Assembly: GCF_013256425.1 (NCBI RefSeq)
Contig: NZ_CP053904.1
Span: 2,232,001-2,296,000 of the forward strand
Length of the DNA: 64,000 nucleotides
Direction of reading: 5' to 3'
DNA from: Hymenobacter sp. BRD67
GTDB taxonomy: Bacteria > Bacteroidota > Bacteroidia > Cytophagales > Hymenobacteraceae
A program made the translations under genes and the position numbers. Each line of letters opens with the position of its first letter. Within the stretch, counting starts at the first letter, position 1. This document shows positions 46,020 through 55,229 of the stretch, piece by piece. The notes below the pieces were generated by a model. The model did not search any database. It was not told the DNA's origin and saw only the letters and a program-made list of their open reading frames with translations.

Positions 46020-46736
46020 TTAAACACTGGCATCGGGCTGACGCTGGGTGAGCACGGGGCCGCCGGCTCCAACCGCGGGCGCGGGTACCTCCTCCATCTC
46101 AAAACCTGCCACCATGGAGCGGAAATTATTCCAGCCGGCGCGGCCCACCTGCGCCACGTGCACGATAAAAAACAGCACGTAGCCCACCGTCAGCACAAAA
46201 TGCTCGACGCGGGCGGCCTCATAGCCGCCCAGGCCCTGGGTAAGCCAGCCAAACTGCGTGGGCTTGTAGATAGACAAGCCGGTGAGCAGCGAGCCCAGCC
46301 CCATGACAATAACGGCAGTGTAGGCAATGCGCTGCGCCCCGTTGTATTTCTGCACCAGTGGAGCCGTTTTGCGCAGGCCCAGGTCGTGCAGCGTCACTTC
46401 GATAGCCTCGCGCACGGAATGCCGGTTGGGCAGCAGATAGCGCCACTCGCCCGAAAACAGGGTGTAAAGCACATAAAGCAACCCGTTTAGAAAGAACACC
46501 CACATCAGCAGAAAATGCCAGGCCATGCCCTGCGCCAGCTTGTGGTCGAGGTGGGTGGCATCGTAGAACGACTGCGGGAAAAACTTGTAGAGCGTGGTAT
46601 CGCCCCAGCCCAGGCGGTATATATCATTTGCCCAATATATCCACAGGCCGCTCCATATCATGAGCGCCAGCACCGGGAAATTGACCCAGTGAAACCAGCG
46701 AATGGCCAGCGGATGCTTTTCGACGAGTTTTTTCAT
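46020..46736 (-). CDS. Membrane cytochrome b, electron donor of the molybdoenzyme
   Basis: 238 residues, four membrane helices (HWVNFPVLALMIWSGLWIYW, WHFLLMWVFFLNGLLYVLY, AYTAVIVMGLGSLLTGLSIY, HFVLTVGYVLFFIVHVAQV). Helix-borne His residues in HPLAIRWFHW, DHKLAQGMAWHFLLMW and EHFVLTVGYVLFFIVHV are positioned to bind two b hemes, as in the cytochrome b561/Ni-Fe hydrogenase b family. It is not an MsrQ homologue. It precedes the Tat molybdoenzyme by 27 bp and is probably co-transcribed with it. Confidence 0.88.
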   Translation of the reverse strand: MKKLVEKHPLAIRWFHWVNFPVLALMIWSGLWIYWANDIYRLGWGDTTLYKFFPQSFYDATHLDHKLAQGMAWHFLLMWVFFLNGLLYVLYTLFSGEWRYLLPNRHSVREAIEVTLHDLGLRKTAPLVQKYNGAQRIAYTAVIVMGLGSLLTGLSIYKPTQFGWLTQGLGGYEAARVEHFVLTVGYVLFFIVHVAQVGRAGWNNFRSMVAGFEMEEVPAPAVGAGGPVLTQRQPDASV

Positions 46737-46817
46737 AAAAGTCAGCAGTGCAATGCACCTACGAATGTAGCTGTGCAGCGGGGTAGCGACAAGGTAACAG
46801 GGAGTTGTACCGACTAA

Positions 46818-46910
46818 GCGGGCTGCCGGGGTTGAGCCGGCTGTCCGCTCTTCGTTCGCGCCGCTCGTTCTTGCGGCGAGCGGACAGCCGGCTCAACCCC
46901 GGCAGCCCGC
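46818..46910. repeat. Large perfect palindrome with 33-bp arms
   Basis: 46818-46850 and 46878-46910 are perfectly complementary over 33 bp (GCGGGCTGCCGGGGTTGAGC at the outside, ending GTCCGCTC). The 27-nt centre holds a further GCCGC pair. It stands between the cytochrome b promoter region and the convergent end of the amidohydrolase. No T run follows, so it is not a standard terminator. Confidence 0.9.
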
Positions 46911-46952
46911 CCCGGCCAAGCTATACCCGAGCTTGGCAACCGCGCTAACTGC

Positions 46953-48205
46953 CTAAGGTTGCTTATAAAGTACGCCGCCCTTCATCACGAGCTGCACCTG
47001 GCGCAGAGCCTGCATCTGCTGGGTGGGGTCGCCGGCCACGGCCACGAGGTCGGCGAGCAGGCCGGCGGCAATGCGGCCCCGGTCGGCGAGGTGAAAAATT
47101 TGGGCGTTGCCGCTGGTGGCTTGGCGCAATACTTCCAGGGGCGTGAAGCCGTAGTCCTGCACCAGCAATTCCATTTCGCGGGCGTTGTCGCCGTGCGGAA
47201 ATACGCCCACGTCGCCACCCATGGCAAACGTTACGCCGGCCTGGCGGGCGGCCTGCACGGCGCGGTGCTTCTCCGTAATGCGCTGCGGGTCGGGGCCCTG
47301 CCCTTTTTTCCAGCCCCGATACTGCGAGATGGCATCCGAAGCGGCTACCGTGGGGCACAGCGCCACGCCGTTCTTTTTCATCAGCGCAAAGACTTCGGGC
47401 GTGCCGCCATCGCCGTGCTCAATGGTTTCGACGCCGGCCAGCACGGCGCGGCGCATGCCTTCGGCGGTGCTGGAGTGGGCCACCACGCCGCGCCCGGCCG
47501 AGCGGGCGGTCTGCACTATCAGCGTCAGCTCTTCAAGCGAATACGTGGGCTGCGCCGCGCCGCCGGGCCCCCAGCGGTAGTCGGCATACACCTTTATCAC
47601 GTCGGCCCCGTGGCTGATTTGCTCCCGCACGGCCCGCACGAGGTTATCAACCCCATCGGCCTCCTGCGCGCCCTGGGGCAGGTCTTCCACGGCGGCCAGG
47701 TGCGGGCCGTAGCTGCCGGTAGCTACCAGCGCCCGCGTGGCCACCAGCAGGCGCGGACCCGGAATAATACCTTCGTCAATGGCTTGCTTGAGGCCCACAT
47801 CGGCGTAGCCGGCCCTTCGGTGCCGAGGTCGCGGGTGGTGGTGAAGCCAGCCAGCAAGGTTTTTTGGGCGTGCACCGTGGCGCGGGCTACGCGTAGCGCC
47901 AGCGGCTCGTTCATCACCTGCTCGTTCCAGCTGGTTTCGTTGTAGGGGTGCAGCAGCAGATGCGAGTGCCCTTCAATAAGGCCGGGCAGCAGCGTAAGGC
48001 CGGGCAGCTCCAGGGTGCGCGCGCCGGCCGGGGCGGTCACCTGCGCGGCCGGACCGGCGGCCGTTATTTTCTGGCCCTCTACCAGCACCACCCAGCCGGG
48101 GTGCAGCACCTGGCCGTCGAACACGGCGGCGGGGTGCAGCAGGGTTGTCGTCTGAGCCGGGCTGAGCAGGGGTAACAGGCAGCATAGTAGAATCAGCAAG
48201 CGCAT
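46953..48205 (-). CDS. Secreted amidohydrolase (imidazolonepropionase-like; one frame break)
   Basis: About 417 residues with a signal peptide (MRLLILLCCLLPLLSPAQ). Amidohydrolase-fold motifs in order: GLIEGHSHLLLHP (HxH metal ligands), TTRDLGTEGAGYADVGLKQ, ADVIKVYADY (bridging Lys), VVAHSSTAEGMRRAV, ETIEHGDGGTPEV and FAMGGDVGVFPHGDN (final Asp). The break is at CCC 47813-47815. The closest relatives are periplasmic Xaa-Pro or imidazolonepropionase-like hydrolases. The substrate is unknown. Confidence 0.92.
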
Positions 48206-48262
48206 TTTCTTGGGGTCAGTGAGAGACCGCAAAGTAAGCGCCGGGCGGGCTGCCCACTACCC

Positions 48263-50464
48263 CTACTCGCCCGGATGGTACTGCCGCTCCACGTGCTTGG
48301 CCACGTCTTCGGGGTAAAACCACACGTCCTTAAACTTCCCTTCGCAGTAGAGCGGGGCCTGGTCGGTGAAGTGCGGCGAGTCGGGCCGGCTGGCCTGGCC
48401 GCCGGTTACGACGGAGCGGGCCACCACGCGGGGGCCAAACTCGACTACCGCCACGAAGCTGTTGCCGACGTTGCCGTAGCGCTTTTTGGTGCCGGGGTAG
48501 GTATGCGCCCCGAAAGCCGCCAGCGAGCCCCAGGCCGACGACGTGAAGGCCACCGGCCGGCTGGGCTGCTGGTCATCAAAGGTTTCGTCAATCCTGCCGG
48601 TCAGGCGCTGGTAGCGGTTTACTTCGCCCCAGGCTACTTTCCAGCTGCCAAAATCGCGGGTGAGCTGGGCCTGGGTTTCGGCCAGGGCGGTGAGCTTTTC
48701 CTCGGGTGAGGTGTGGGCGATAACGAACGAGGTAAAGGCCAGGTAGCTGGGGCTCTGCCCGGCGGGCAGGCGGGTGCGCGCCAGCCGCTGGAGCCGTTCG
48801 GCCCAGTAGATAGCCAGCGTTTGGGCGGTAGAGGTGGCACTGTAGTTCAGGTTCCAGCGGCGCAGCAGGTCGATGGCCTCCCCTACTCCTTCGGGCGCCG
48901 TGCCGCCGGGCGCGTCGATGGTCAGCTGATAGTCATTAAACAGGGCCGGCAGCAGCTCCTCGAAGCCCGCCAGGTGCGGGTCGTCGGCCGCCGCGATGAG
49001 CGTATCGAGCGTGAAGGCTTTCTTACGGCTCAGCACCCGCACCGCGTTGATACCCCGGTAGTTTTCGGCATCGGGGGCCATGTAGGGTGGGTAGTTCAGC
49101 TTGTCGGGGCTGCTGCCGGGGCCCGACACGGTATAGGGCGTCGAGTTGCAGTTCTGGATAAAGCCACTGGCGGGGTTACGCACCTGCACCAGCTCTTCCA
49201 CCTTGTGCAGGCCCTGCCACTCGGTGGCCTTGGTGCTGCCGTCTACGGGCTGGTTCCAGTCGTAGCCGGCCGGGCGGCGTGGCATAAAGTTGCCGTGCCA
49301 GTAGGCAATGGTGCCGGTATTATCAGCAAAAACGGTGTTGTTGGAGGCGTTGCCGTTCAGGCGCATTACCTCGCGAAAGCTGGTATAGTCGTGGGCCTTG
49401 GTGCGCAGATACGACTGCTCCAGCGCTTCGAGCGGCGTATCCATCATTTTCACCGTTACCCACTTATCGCCCTGCTTGCCTACTACCGGGCCGTGCGGCG
49501 TGCGGTACGTGGTGAAGTGCCGCCGCTGTCGTCGGCCATCCTTTATATAGTATAAAGACAATGTATCGGTGGGCATCGGCACCTGCTTGCCCTCGTACTG
49601 ATAAAAATACTTGCCGCCCTGCTCGGTTACCGTTTCAAGGTATTCGTCCATCGAGTCGGCCTGGCTGGAGGTGTGCATCCAACCGCATTTCTCATTGAAC
49701 CCCTGGTAAACAAAAAACTGCCCCACGTAACGGCCCCGTAGGTATTGAGGCCGGCGGCGCTGGTGAGCTGCACCTCGGAGCGGAAATAAAAGGAAGTGTG
49801 GGGGTTGATGAGCAGCAGTGGGTGGCCGCTGGCGCTTTTGGCCGGCGCAATGGCAAAGCCGTTGGAGCCCACCGGCTCGCGGTCGGCTTGCAGGGGTCGG
49901 GCAGGGGCGCTGCCACGACGTGCCCTTGGGCTGGCTATAAAACGCCTTAAGGCGCTCTACGGGCACCACGCTCACGTTGCCGCCAATGCTGCCCTCGCTA
50001 AAGAGCAGCGGCATCCAGGGCTGGAAGCGGTGCAGCAGCCGGGGCTTCACGGTGGGATGCGTGGCCAGGTAGTAGTTGGTGCCGTCGGCGAAGGCGTGCA
50101 GCAAGTCCTTCATCCAGCGCGGGCTGCGGTTGTAGATACCCACGGCCCGCGCCGAATCGAGAAACAGGCGCTGGCGCAGGTCTTCGTAAAGCGCGGCCTC
50201 ACCCTGCACTTCGGCCTGCCGGCCCAGCGCCGTGATATAGTTGTCCTCGACTCGCGCAAAGTCGTCTTCGCATTGCCCATAAAGCAGCCCGAATACGGCA
50301 TCCGCATCGGTCTTGCCCGTGATGTGGGGCACGCCCCAGGTATCGCGCACGATGGTAACGCGCTGGGCCTGCTGCTTCCAGCGGGCTACTTCGGCGGGCG
50401 TAAACACCTGGGCGCTGGCCTGGCCGGCCGCCAGCAGCAAGAGGAGGGTAGAAATTTTTTGCAT
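48263..50464 (-). CDS. Penicillin acylase family N-terminal nucleophile hydrolase (scrambled centre)
   Basis: 733 codons are open, with signal peptide MQKISTLLLLLAAGQASAQ, but the stretch 49725-49914 (about 63 codons) is in wrong frames. Three one-base deletions (CC 49913-49914, GGGG 49893-49896, CCCC 49721-49724) cancel. Corrected, the centre reads REPVGSNGFAIAPAKSASGHPLLL, giving the autoprocessing Ser of the SNG motif after Gly, and then TWGQFFVYQGFNEKCGWMHTS. Alpha-subunit and beta-subunit motifs are otherwise intact (RVTIVRDTWGVPHITGKTDA; RLNGNASNNTVFADNTGTIAYWHGNFMPRR). It cleaves amide bonds of acylated compounds such as beta-lactams or acyl-homoserine lactones. Confidence 0.92.
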   Translation of the reverse strand: MQKISTLLLLLAAGQASAQVFTPAEVARWKQQAQRVTIVRDTWGVPHITGKTDADAVFGLLYGQCEDDFARVEDNYITALGRQAEVQGEAALYEDLRQRLFLDSARAVGIYNRSPRWMKDLLHAFADGTNYYLATHPTVKPRLLHRFQPWMPLLFSEGSIGGNVSVVPVERLKAFYSQPKGTSWQRPCPTPASRPRAGGLQRLCHCAGQKRQRPPTAAHQPPHFLLFPLRGAAHQRRRPQYLRGRYVGQFFVYQGFNEKCGWMHTSSQADSMDEYLETVTEQGGKYFYQYEGKQVPMPTDTLSLYYIKDGRRQRRHFTTYRTPHGPVVGKQGDKWVTVKMMDTPLEALEQSYLRTKAHDYTSFREVMRLNGNASNNTVFADNTGTIAYWHGNFMPRRPAGYDWNQPVDGSTKATEWQGLHKVEELVQVRNPASGFIQNCNSTPYTVSGPGSSPDKLNYPPYMAPDAENYRGINAVRVLSRKKAFTLDTLIAAADDPHLAGFEELLPALFNDYQLTIDAPGGTAPEGVGEAIDLLRRWNLNYSATSTAQTLAIYWAERLQRLARTRLPAGQSPSYLAFTSFVIAHTSPEEKLTALAETQAQLTRDFGSWKVAWGEVNRYQRLTGRIDETFDDQQPSRPVAFTSSAWGSLAAFGAHTYPGTKKRYGNVGNSFVAVVEFGPRVVARSVVTGGQASRPDSPHFTDQAPLYCEGKFKDVWFYPEDVAKHVERQYHPGE

Positions 50465-50633
50465 GAGAGAGCGGGTCGTTTACCCAGATTTCGCCCAAGG
50501 GACAACCCGACCGCAAGTTAGGTTGCCCCGACACTTAACGCCTACCTGGTGCCGTTTCCAAATCCGAGCACCAGGCGGGCTGGACACGAACTTGGAATCC
50601 GCTCTATGTCAGGTACTGCACCTCTACCTCTGC

Positions 50634-51709
50634 TTACACCACCCGCATAATGACGCAGAGCGAGCCCACCGCAATAGCCACCCACAGCAGCAGGCCCAGC
50701 ACGTAGGGCCGCACTCCTACCGAGCGCACTACCCTGGCCGACAGCCCCGCGCCGATAAAGAACAGCGTGAGCGTGAGGCCGATTTTGGCCAGGCTTACCA
50801 GCACCGGCCCCAGCGGCCGCACGGCCGGCACGAAGGTATTGAGCAGCATAGCCCCGATAAAGCCGAAGATAAAATACGGAATCTTCACCTTTACCTCCTG
50901 CTGCTTAAACAGCAGGGAAGTGCCGATAGACACCGGGATAATCCAGAGGGCGCGGGCCAGCTTGACGGTGGTGGCTACCTGCAGCGCCTGGTCGCCATAC
51001 ACTTTGGCGGCGCCTACCACCGACGAAGTATCGTGAATGGCGATGGCGCACCACAGGCCAAACTGGTTTTGCGTCAGGGCCAGGGCATGGCCAATGGGTG
51101 GAAAGGCAAACAAGGCAATGGCATTGAGCACGAATACCGTACCCAGCGCTACCGACATCTCTTCGTCTTTGGCCCGCAGCACCGGGCCGACAGCCGCAAT
51201 GGCCGAGCCCCGCAGATGGCAGTGCCGCACGAGATAAGATGCACCACGCGCCGCCCCAGCCCCAGCCATTTACCGATAAAGTAGCCCAGGGTGAGCGTGC
51301 CGAAGATAGAAACCACCGTAAACAACAGCCCCTCGCGGCCGGCCTGCACTGCCGCCTGGGCGTTCATGCCAAAGCCCAGGCCGATAACTGAAAATTGCAG
51401 CAGATTCTTGGTCAGCGATTTGGTAAAGGCCGGGAACGGATTACCGAGCAGCTGGGCCAACCCTAGGCCCAGCGCCAGGGCAATGGGTGGCGAGGCCCAG
51501 GGCGTGAGGCAAAACGCCAGCAACCCGCCAAATACCACCTGCCGCAGGGTAATGCTGCGCCCCAGCAGACGGTGCGGCGCTTGAAAATAGTGCCCGAATC
51601 CGGACGACCCACCCGGCTCAGCAGGAGGGACGGAGGCCGCTTTATCGGCCGAAACAGCAGGCCGGGGCAGGTCGGCGGGACGGGTGGGTGGGGAAAGTAG
51701 CAGCGGCAT
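50634..51709 (-). CDS. yeiH: YeiH/UPF0324 family putative sulfate exporter (one frame break)
   Basis: About 358 residues, about 10-11 membrane helices. After a Pro-rich 45-residue head come [68 protein letters not shown] (family signature, continuous when one base is added at CCCC 51208-51211), NQFGLWCAIAIHDTSSVVGAA and LFFIGAGLSARVVRSVG. Members are linked to sulfite/sulfonate stress. The LysR gene lies upstream in the same direction. Confidence 0.93.
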
Positions 51710-51772
51710 GGGGGTAGAGAATAACTACCCCACAAAGGTACCAGGCTGCCTGTCAATACGTTTATCCAAAAA

Positions 51773-51789
51773 GGTTATCTGATATAACC
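51773..51789. promoter_or_regulatory. Candidate LysR-type operator before yeiH
   Basis: GGTTAT-CTGAT-ATAACC is a perfect dyad with arms of 6 bp and a 5-bp spacer, of the T-N11-A kind bound by LysR regulators. It is 64 bp upstream of the yeiH ATG and between yeiH and the LysR gene. A third related half-site, GTTGTTAT, follows at about 51790. Confidence 0.5.
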
Positions 51790-51894
51790 TGTTGTTATGC
51801 ACAGGTATTTGCTGACGGCTTTTCGCTGCTCGCCCACTGCTGCAGCTTTGGTTTGTGCCATCAGTCGAGCGACGAGCAGCCAAAACTAAAAAGC

Positions 51895-52794
51895 TCAGCA
51901 CTGACTGTGGGCAAAGCTCAGAAAGCGTTGCGCGGCCCGTGAAAGGGGTTCTCCTTGTACCCAGACGGCCTCAAACTGCCGGGGTAAGTGCAGGCCCTCA
52001 ATGGGCACAATTTCGAGCTGGCCCGCTGCCAATTCGCGGGTAAGTGCCCGCCGCGACACGAAGCCCAGGGCTTCGGGAGCGGCTTCCAGGTAGCCTTTGA
52101 TGGCCTCCGTACTATTCAGGTAACAGGCTACGTGCAGGCTGCCCAGTCTCACTTTCAGTTCGCGCAGGGCAAATTCCAGCACTTCGAGGGTACCCGAGCC
52201 GCGCTCGCGCAGGATGAGCGGGTGCGCCAGCGCTTCGGCCAGCGGCAGGGGCATGGCGGGCGGCCCGGCCGGCGTGGCCCGGCGCACGGCCACCAGCTCA
52301 TCGGGCAGCAGCAGCTCGTAGTGCAGGTCGCGCGAGCGCGAGCGGCCTTCCACGAAGCCCAGGTCGAGGTCGCCGCGCAGCAGGCCATCGGCAATCTGCT
52401 CGGAGTTGGCATTGTGCAGGGTCAGCACCACCTGCGGGTAGCGCTGCTGAAAAGCCGGCAGCCAGCCGGGCAGCACGTACTGGCTGAGCGTGGTGCTGGA
52501 GCCTAGGCGCAGCCGGCCGGCCGCGGCGCCGGGGTCGCGCAGGGCATCCAGCTGCTCTTCGAGCTGCCGCTGGGCGGCGGCGGCGCTTTCGGCGTGGGCC
52601 AGCAGCAGGCGGCCGGCCTCGGTGAGCGCTATCCGGTTGCCGAGGCGCTCCAGCAAGCGCTGGCGGTACTGCGCTTCCAGCTCATGGATGTGCCGCGTCA
52701 CGGCCGGCTGGCTGATAAACAGCTCCTGCCCGGCCTTGGTAAAGCTCAGGTGCCGGGCCACGGCGGCAAACACGCGCAAGCGAAAATCGGACAT
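51895..52794 (-). CDS. LysR family transcriptional regulator, YeiE/CbbR-like
   Basis: 299 residues, start MSDFRLRVFAAVARHLSFTK at 52794. Winged helix with FTKAGQELFISQPAVTRHIHELEAQ (recognition helix) and effector domain motifs GRLRLGSSTTLSQYVLPGWL, DLDLGFVEGRSRS, HPLILRERGSGTLEV, CYLNSTEAIKGYLEAAPEALGFVSRR. The effector domain resembles E. coli YeiE, which responds to sulfite and controls yeiH. Here both genes run in the same direction with the operator between them. Confidence 0.93.
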   Translation of the reverse strand: MSDFRLRVFAAVARHLSFTKAGQELFISQPAVTRHIHELEAQYRQRLLERLGNRIALTEAGRLLLAHAESAAAAQRQLEEQLDALRDPGAAAGRLRLGSSTTLSQYVLPGWLPAFQQRYPQVVLTLHNANSEQIADGLLRGDLDLGFVEGRSRSRDLHYELLLPDELVAVRRATPAGPPAMPLPLAEALAHPLILRERGSGTLEVLEFALRELKVRLGSLHVACYLNSTEAIKGYLEAAPEALGFVSRRALTRELAAGQLEIVPIEGLHLPRQFEAVWVQGEPLSRAAQRFLSFAHSQC

Positions 52795-52882
52795 ATGCCA
52801 AAGTACGGCCCCCGGCTGCATTTGCCTGAAGTAGCTTGCACGCCCAATACCTTTTGTGAGCAGCGCGCCGTAAGAGGCCTGT

Positions 52883-52890
52883 TACCTTTA
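52883..52890 (+). promoter_or_regulatory. Candidate -7 box before lipoprotein gene
   Basis: TACCTTTA is one base from TAnnTTTG and 31 bp before the ATG at 52922. A TTG at 52854-52856 is somewhat too far (26 bp) to be a good -33 box. Confidence 0.3.
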
Positions 52891-52921
52891 TAAAGCTGCT
52901 CCTAAGAAGCGGCTATTGCTT

Positions 52922-53464
52922 ATGACCCTGAACAAGACTTTCCTGGTGCTGGCGGCAATGGCCGCCCTGGCCTCTTGCCGCGAAGCCAATACCAGTGTAC
53001 AAAGCCGGCCCACCACTACCGGCGGCAGCGAGGCCAGGGCACTGCGCTTCGACACGACCTTTATTAAAGCTACCGGGGTGCGCACCTACCCGCATACCTA
53101 TACCGGCAGCATGCTGGTGGGCCAGACTAAAAAAATAGCCGTGCCGGTACAAATAAACTGGACTACGGTGCAGGAAAGCGGCTGTGCGCAGGTAGCCGCA
53201 GTGCAGGTGTATCAGCTCAATGCCGACGACCGCCGCACCCACCTCATGGCCAAAGCCATGCGCGATGCCGTGTGCCGGCCTGGCCAGCTGCCGGCGGGGG
53301 GCTCCTCCCCTGCCACCAGCAGCGCCCCCTACACCGGTGCCGCTTATCTTAAACTGACCTGCGAGGCCCGCGAGATTCACCGCACCACGTCTATCAACTT
53401 CACCGTCAATGGCCTGGGCTACCACGACACGTTGGATGGCGATGCGGCCACCCCGGCGCAATAG
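52922..53464 (+). CDS. Small lipoprotein of unknown function
   Basis: 180 residues from ATG 52922. Signal MTLNKTFLVLAAMAALASC with lipobox LASC. The mature part has several Cys (SGCAQVAAV, DAVCRPG, LKLTCEAREIH), probably two disulfides, and alternating hydrophobic pattern of a beta sandwich. No family recognised. It is transcribed away from the LysR gene and ends at a very long hairpin terminator. Confidence 0.7.
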   Translation: MTLNKTFLVLAAMAALASCREANTSVQSRPTTTGGSEARALRFDTTFIKATGVRTYPHTYTGSMLVGQTKKIAVPVQINWTTVQESGCAQVAAVQVYQLNADDRRTHLMAKAMRDAVCRPGQLPAGGSSPATSSAPYTGAAYLKLTCEAREIHRTTSINFTVNGLGYHDTLDGDAATPAQ

Positions 53465-53470
53465 TCCCTT

Positions 53471-53531
53471 CTCACCAGTACATCAAAAAGCCCGGCCGCT
53501 TACTGGCCGGGCTTTTTGATGTACTGGTGAG
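53471..53531. terminator. Bidirectional terminator with perfect 27-bp stem
   Basis: Arms 53471-53497 and 53505-53531 are perfectly complementary over 27 bp with a 7-nt loop; the upper part AAAAAGCCCGGCC/GGCCGGGCTTTTT is a classical two-way terminator, extended below by TACATC and ACCAG pairs. It serves the lipoprotein gene and the convergent 88-residue gene. Confidence 0.92.
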
Positions 53532-53538
53532 CAAGCTA

Positions 53539-53805
53539 TTAATTGAGGTAAATGCGGTGCGTGAGCTCGAAGCGGTGCGGTGCGAAGGCATTGTAGTAGG
53601 GCGCTGGCCCATCGAAGGTGAGCACGTGCACCAGCGGAATGCCTTCGAGGCGGCTATCGACGACGCGCACGGGGTACACTTCGCCTACCGTAGGCCAGTC
53701 GCCACCGTGGTTGGCGGGCCGGTTATCGGCGTCAATGCAGCGGGCATAATCCAGGTAAGGGGCGGCCGTAGTGGCTTCGGCCAGGGTGTAGCTAGCAACT
53801 TCCAT
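53539..53805 (-). CDS. Hypothetical protein, 88 residues
   Basis: Small soluble protein, MEVASYTLAEATTAAPYLDY at the start, then YARCIDADNRPANHGGDWPT and GEVYPVRVVDSRLEGIPLVH, FAPHRFELTHRIYLN at the end. Conserved-looking aromatic and Asp/Arg positions suggest a genuine folded domain; I cannot name a family. It ends at the shared terminator at 53471. Confidence 0.65.
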   Translation of the reverse strand: MEVASYTLAEATTAAPYLDYARCIDADNRPANHGGDWPTVGEVYPVRVVDSRLEGIPLVHVLTFDGPAPYYNAFAPHRFELTHRIYLN

Positions 53806-54106
53806 AAGGCAAAGGTATTGATAAACAAATAACTACGCAGCCGGCAGCCGAATATTGGCGGGGGCCGCGACTAGTGAGCTTAACACCGCCGTGGGGCCGG
53901 AAGTTTGCGCCGCGCTCATTTTTACTAAATGGCCCGTCGGCTTGCCGCACGTAGCGATACTGGGGCAAGGTAAGCAACGCTCACCAAACCGGGCCGACTT
54001 TACCGGTGTGCTTACCTTCCGGCGTTTGCCGGGCATTGCCGCCTATGCCCGGCGGCTGCGCCGGAGCGGGCACGCTGCAATACATAGAAAATAATTAATA
54101 TTCAGA
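53806..54106. other. Intergenic region before pectinesterase gene
   Basis: About 300 bp. A plus-strand open frame at 53855-54094 has no start context or family-like content. The last 35 bp before 54107 are AT-rich and probably carry the promoter. Nothing else is seen. Confidence 0.4.
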
Positions 54107-55182
54107 ATGCGCTTCCATCCTCTTTTCCTAATACTTACCTGGCTGGTAACCAGGGCCAGCTGGGCGCAGGCACCGGTCAAAGTCCAGGTAGTAGTGGCGC
54201 AAAATGGCTCGGGCGATTTTCAAACCATTCAGGCGGCTATCAACAGCCTGGCGACGGCGGGCGGGCCTTTGCCCGTGGTATTTGTTAAAAATGGCATTTA
54301 CCACGAAAAAGTAACCGTTGAGGGCAAGCCCGGCCTGGTGCTGCGCGGCCAAAGTGAGCGGGGCGTGGTCATCACTATTTCGCAGTCGAATGCCGGCTTT
54401 CGCTGCGACCCGGCCAATGCCACCCGTTGGGACGTGGCCACCCTGAACCTGCGCAACAGCCCCGACGTGACCCTGGAAAAGCTGACCGTGGTGAACAGCT
54501 ACGGGGCCGACCATCCGCAGGGTGAAACCATTGCCTGCCCCGGCGCCCCCAACGGCCAGAAAACGATTGCCAGCGCCGACCACCAGATGGCGCTCTACAC
54601 GGCCGCCAACACCACGCGCTTACGCGTGCAGCACTGCACCTTTCGCACCCTGGGCAACGACACTGTCAGCCCCTGGGACAAGGAAACGGGCATGTATTAC
54701 TTCAAGGACTGCACCCTCGAAGGCTCGGTGGATTTTTATTGCCCGCGCGGCTGGGCCTACGCCGAGAACTGCCGCTTTATCTGCCACAACCTCAATGCCG
54801 CCATCTGGCACGATGGCTCGGCGAACCGGGAGGCCAAAACGGTGCTCAAAAACTGCACTTTCAGCGGCGATGCGGGCTTTAAGCTGGGCCGCTACCACCA
54901 CGAGGCGCAGTTTTATTTGCTCAACTGCCGCTTTGCCCGCACAATGGCCGATGCCGATATTTACCCGGCCCCTTCGGGCGACTCGGCCCCGCGCTGGGCC
55001 GGCGCGTGTATTACTACAATTGCCACCGCCAGGGCGGTGACTATAGCTGGCTGCATAATAACCTGCATACGGCCGAGCAGGCCCCCGCCCCGGAGCAGAT
55101 TACCGCCAACTGGACTTTCGGCGGGCAGTGGAACGTAGACCCTAACGCGCCGCCATTGCCCGCGCCGCCACCTTCCAAGTGA
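54107..55182 (+). CDS. Pectinesterase-family secreted protein (one frame break)
   Basis: About 358 residues. Signal FHPLFLILTWLVTRASWAQA, then a right-handed beta-helix start VVVAQNGSGDFQTIQAAINS, typical of pectin methylesterases. Further motifs: VFVKNGIYHEKVTVEGKPGL, DHQMALYTAANTTRLRVQHC, LGNDTVSPWD in place of the usual GxQDTLY, and GSVDFYCPRGWAYAENC in place of GxVDFIFG, with the catalytic Asp kept. The C-terminal WGRRVYYYNCHRQGGDYSWL reads through after one G is added at GGG 54996-54998. Altered active-site neighbourhood suggests another esterified glycan as substrate. Confidence 0.86.
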
Positions 55183-55229
55183 GCAGGAGCGCTGCCAGGA
55201 AGAGCTCAAAACATATAATTTATTATATA

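Noticed and set aside
53855..54094. 79-codon plus-strand frame between the hypothetical gene and the pectinesterase gene
   Set aside because: No start context, no family resemblance and a composition like a shadow frame.
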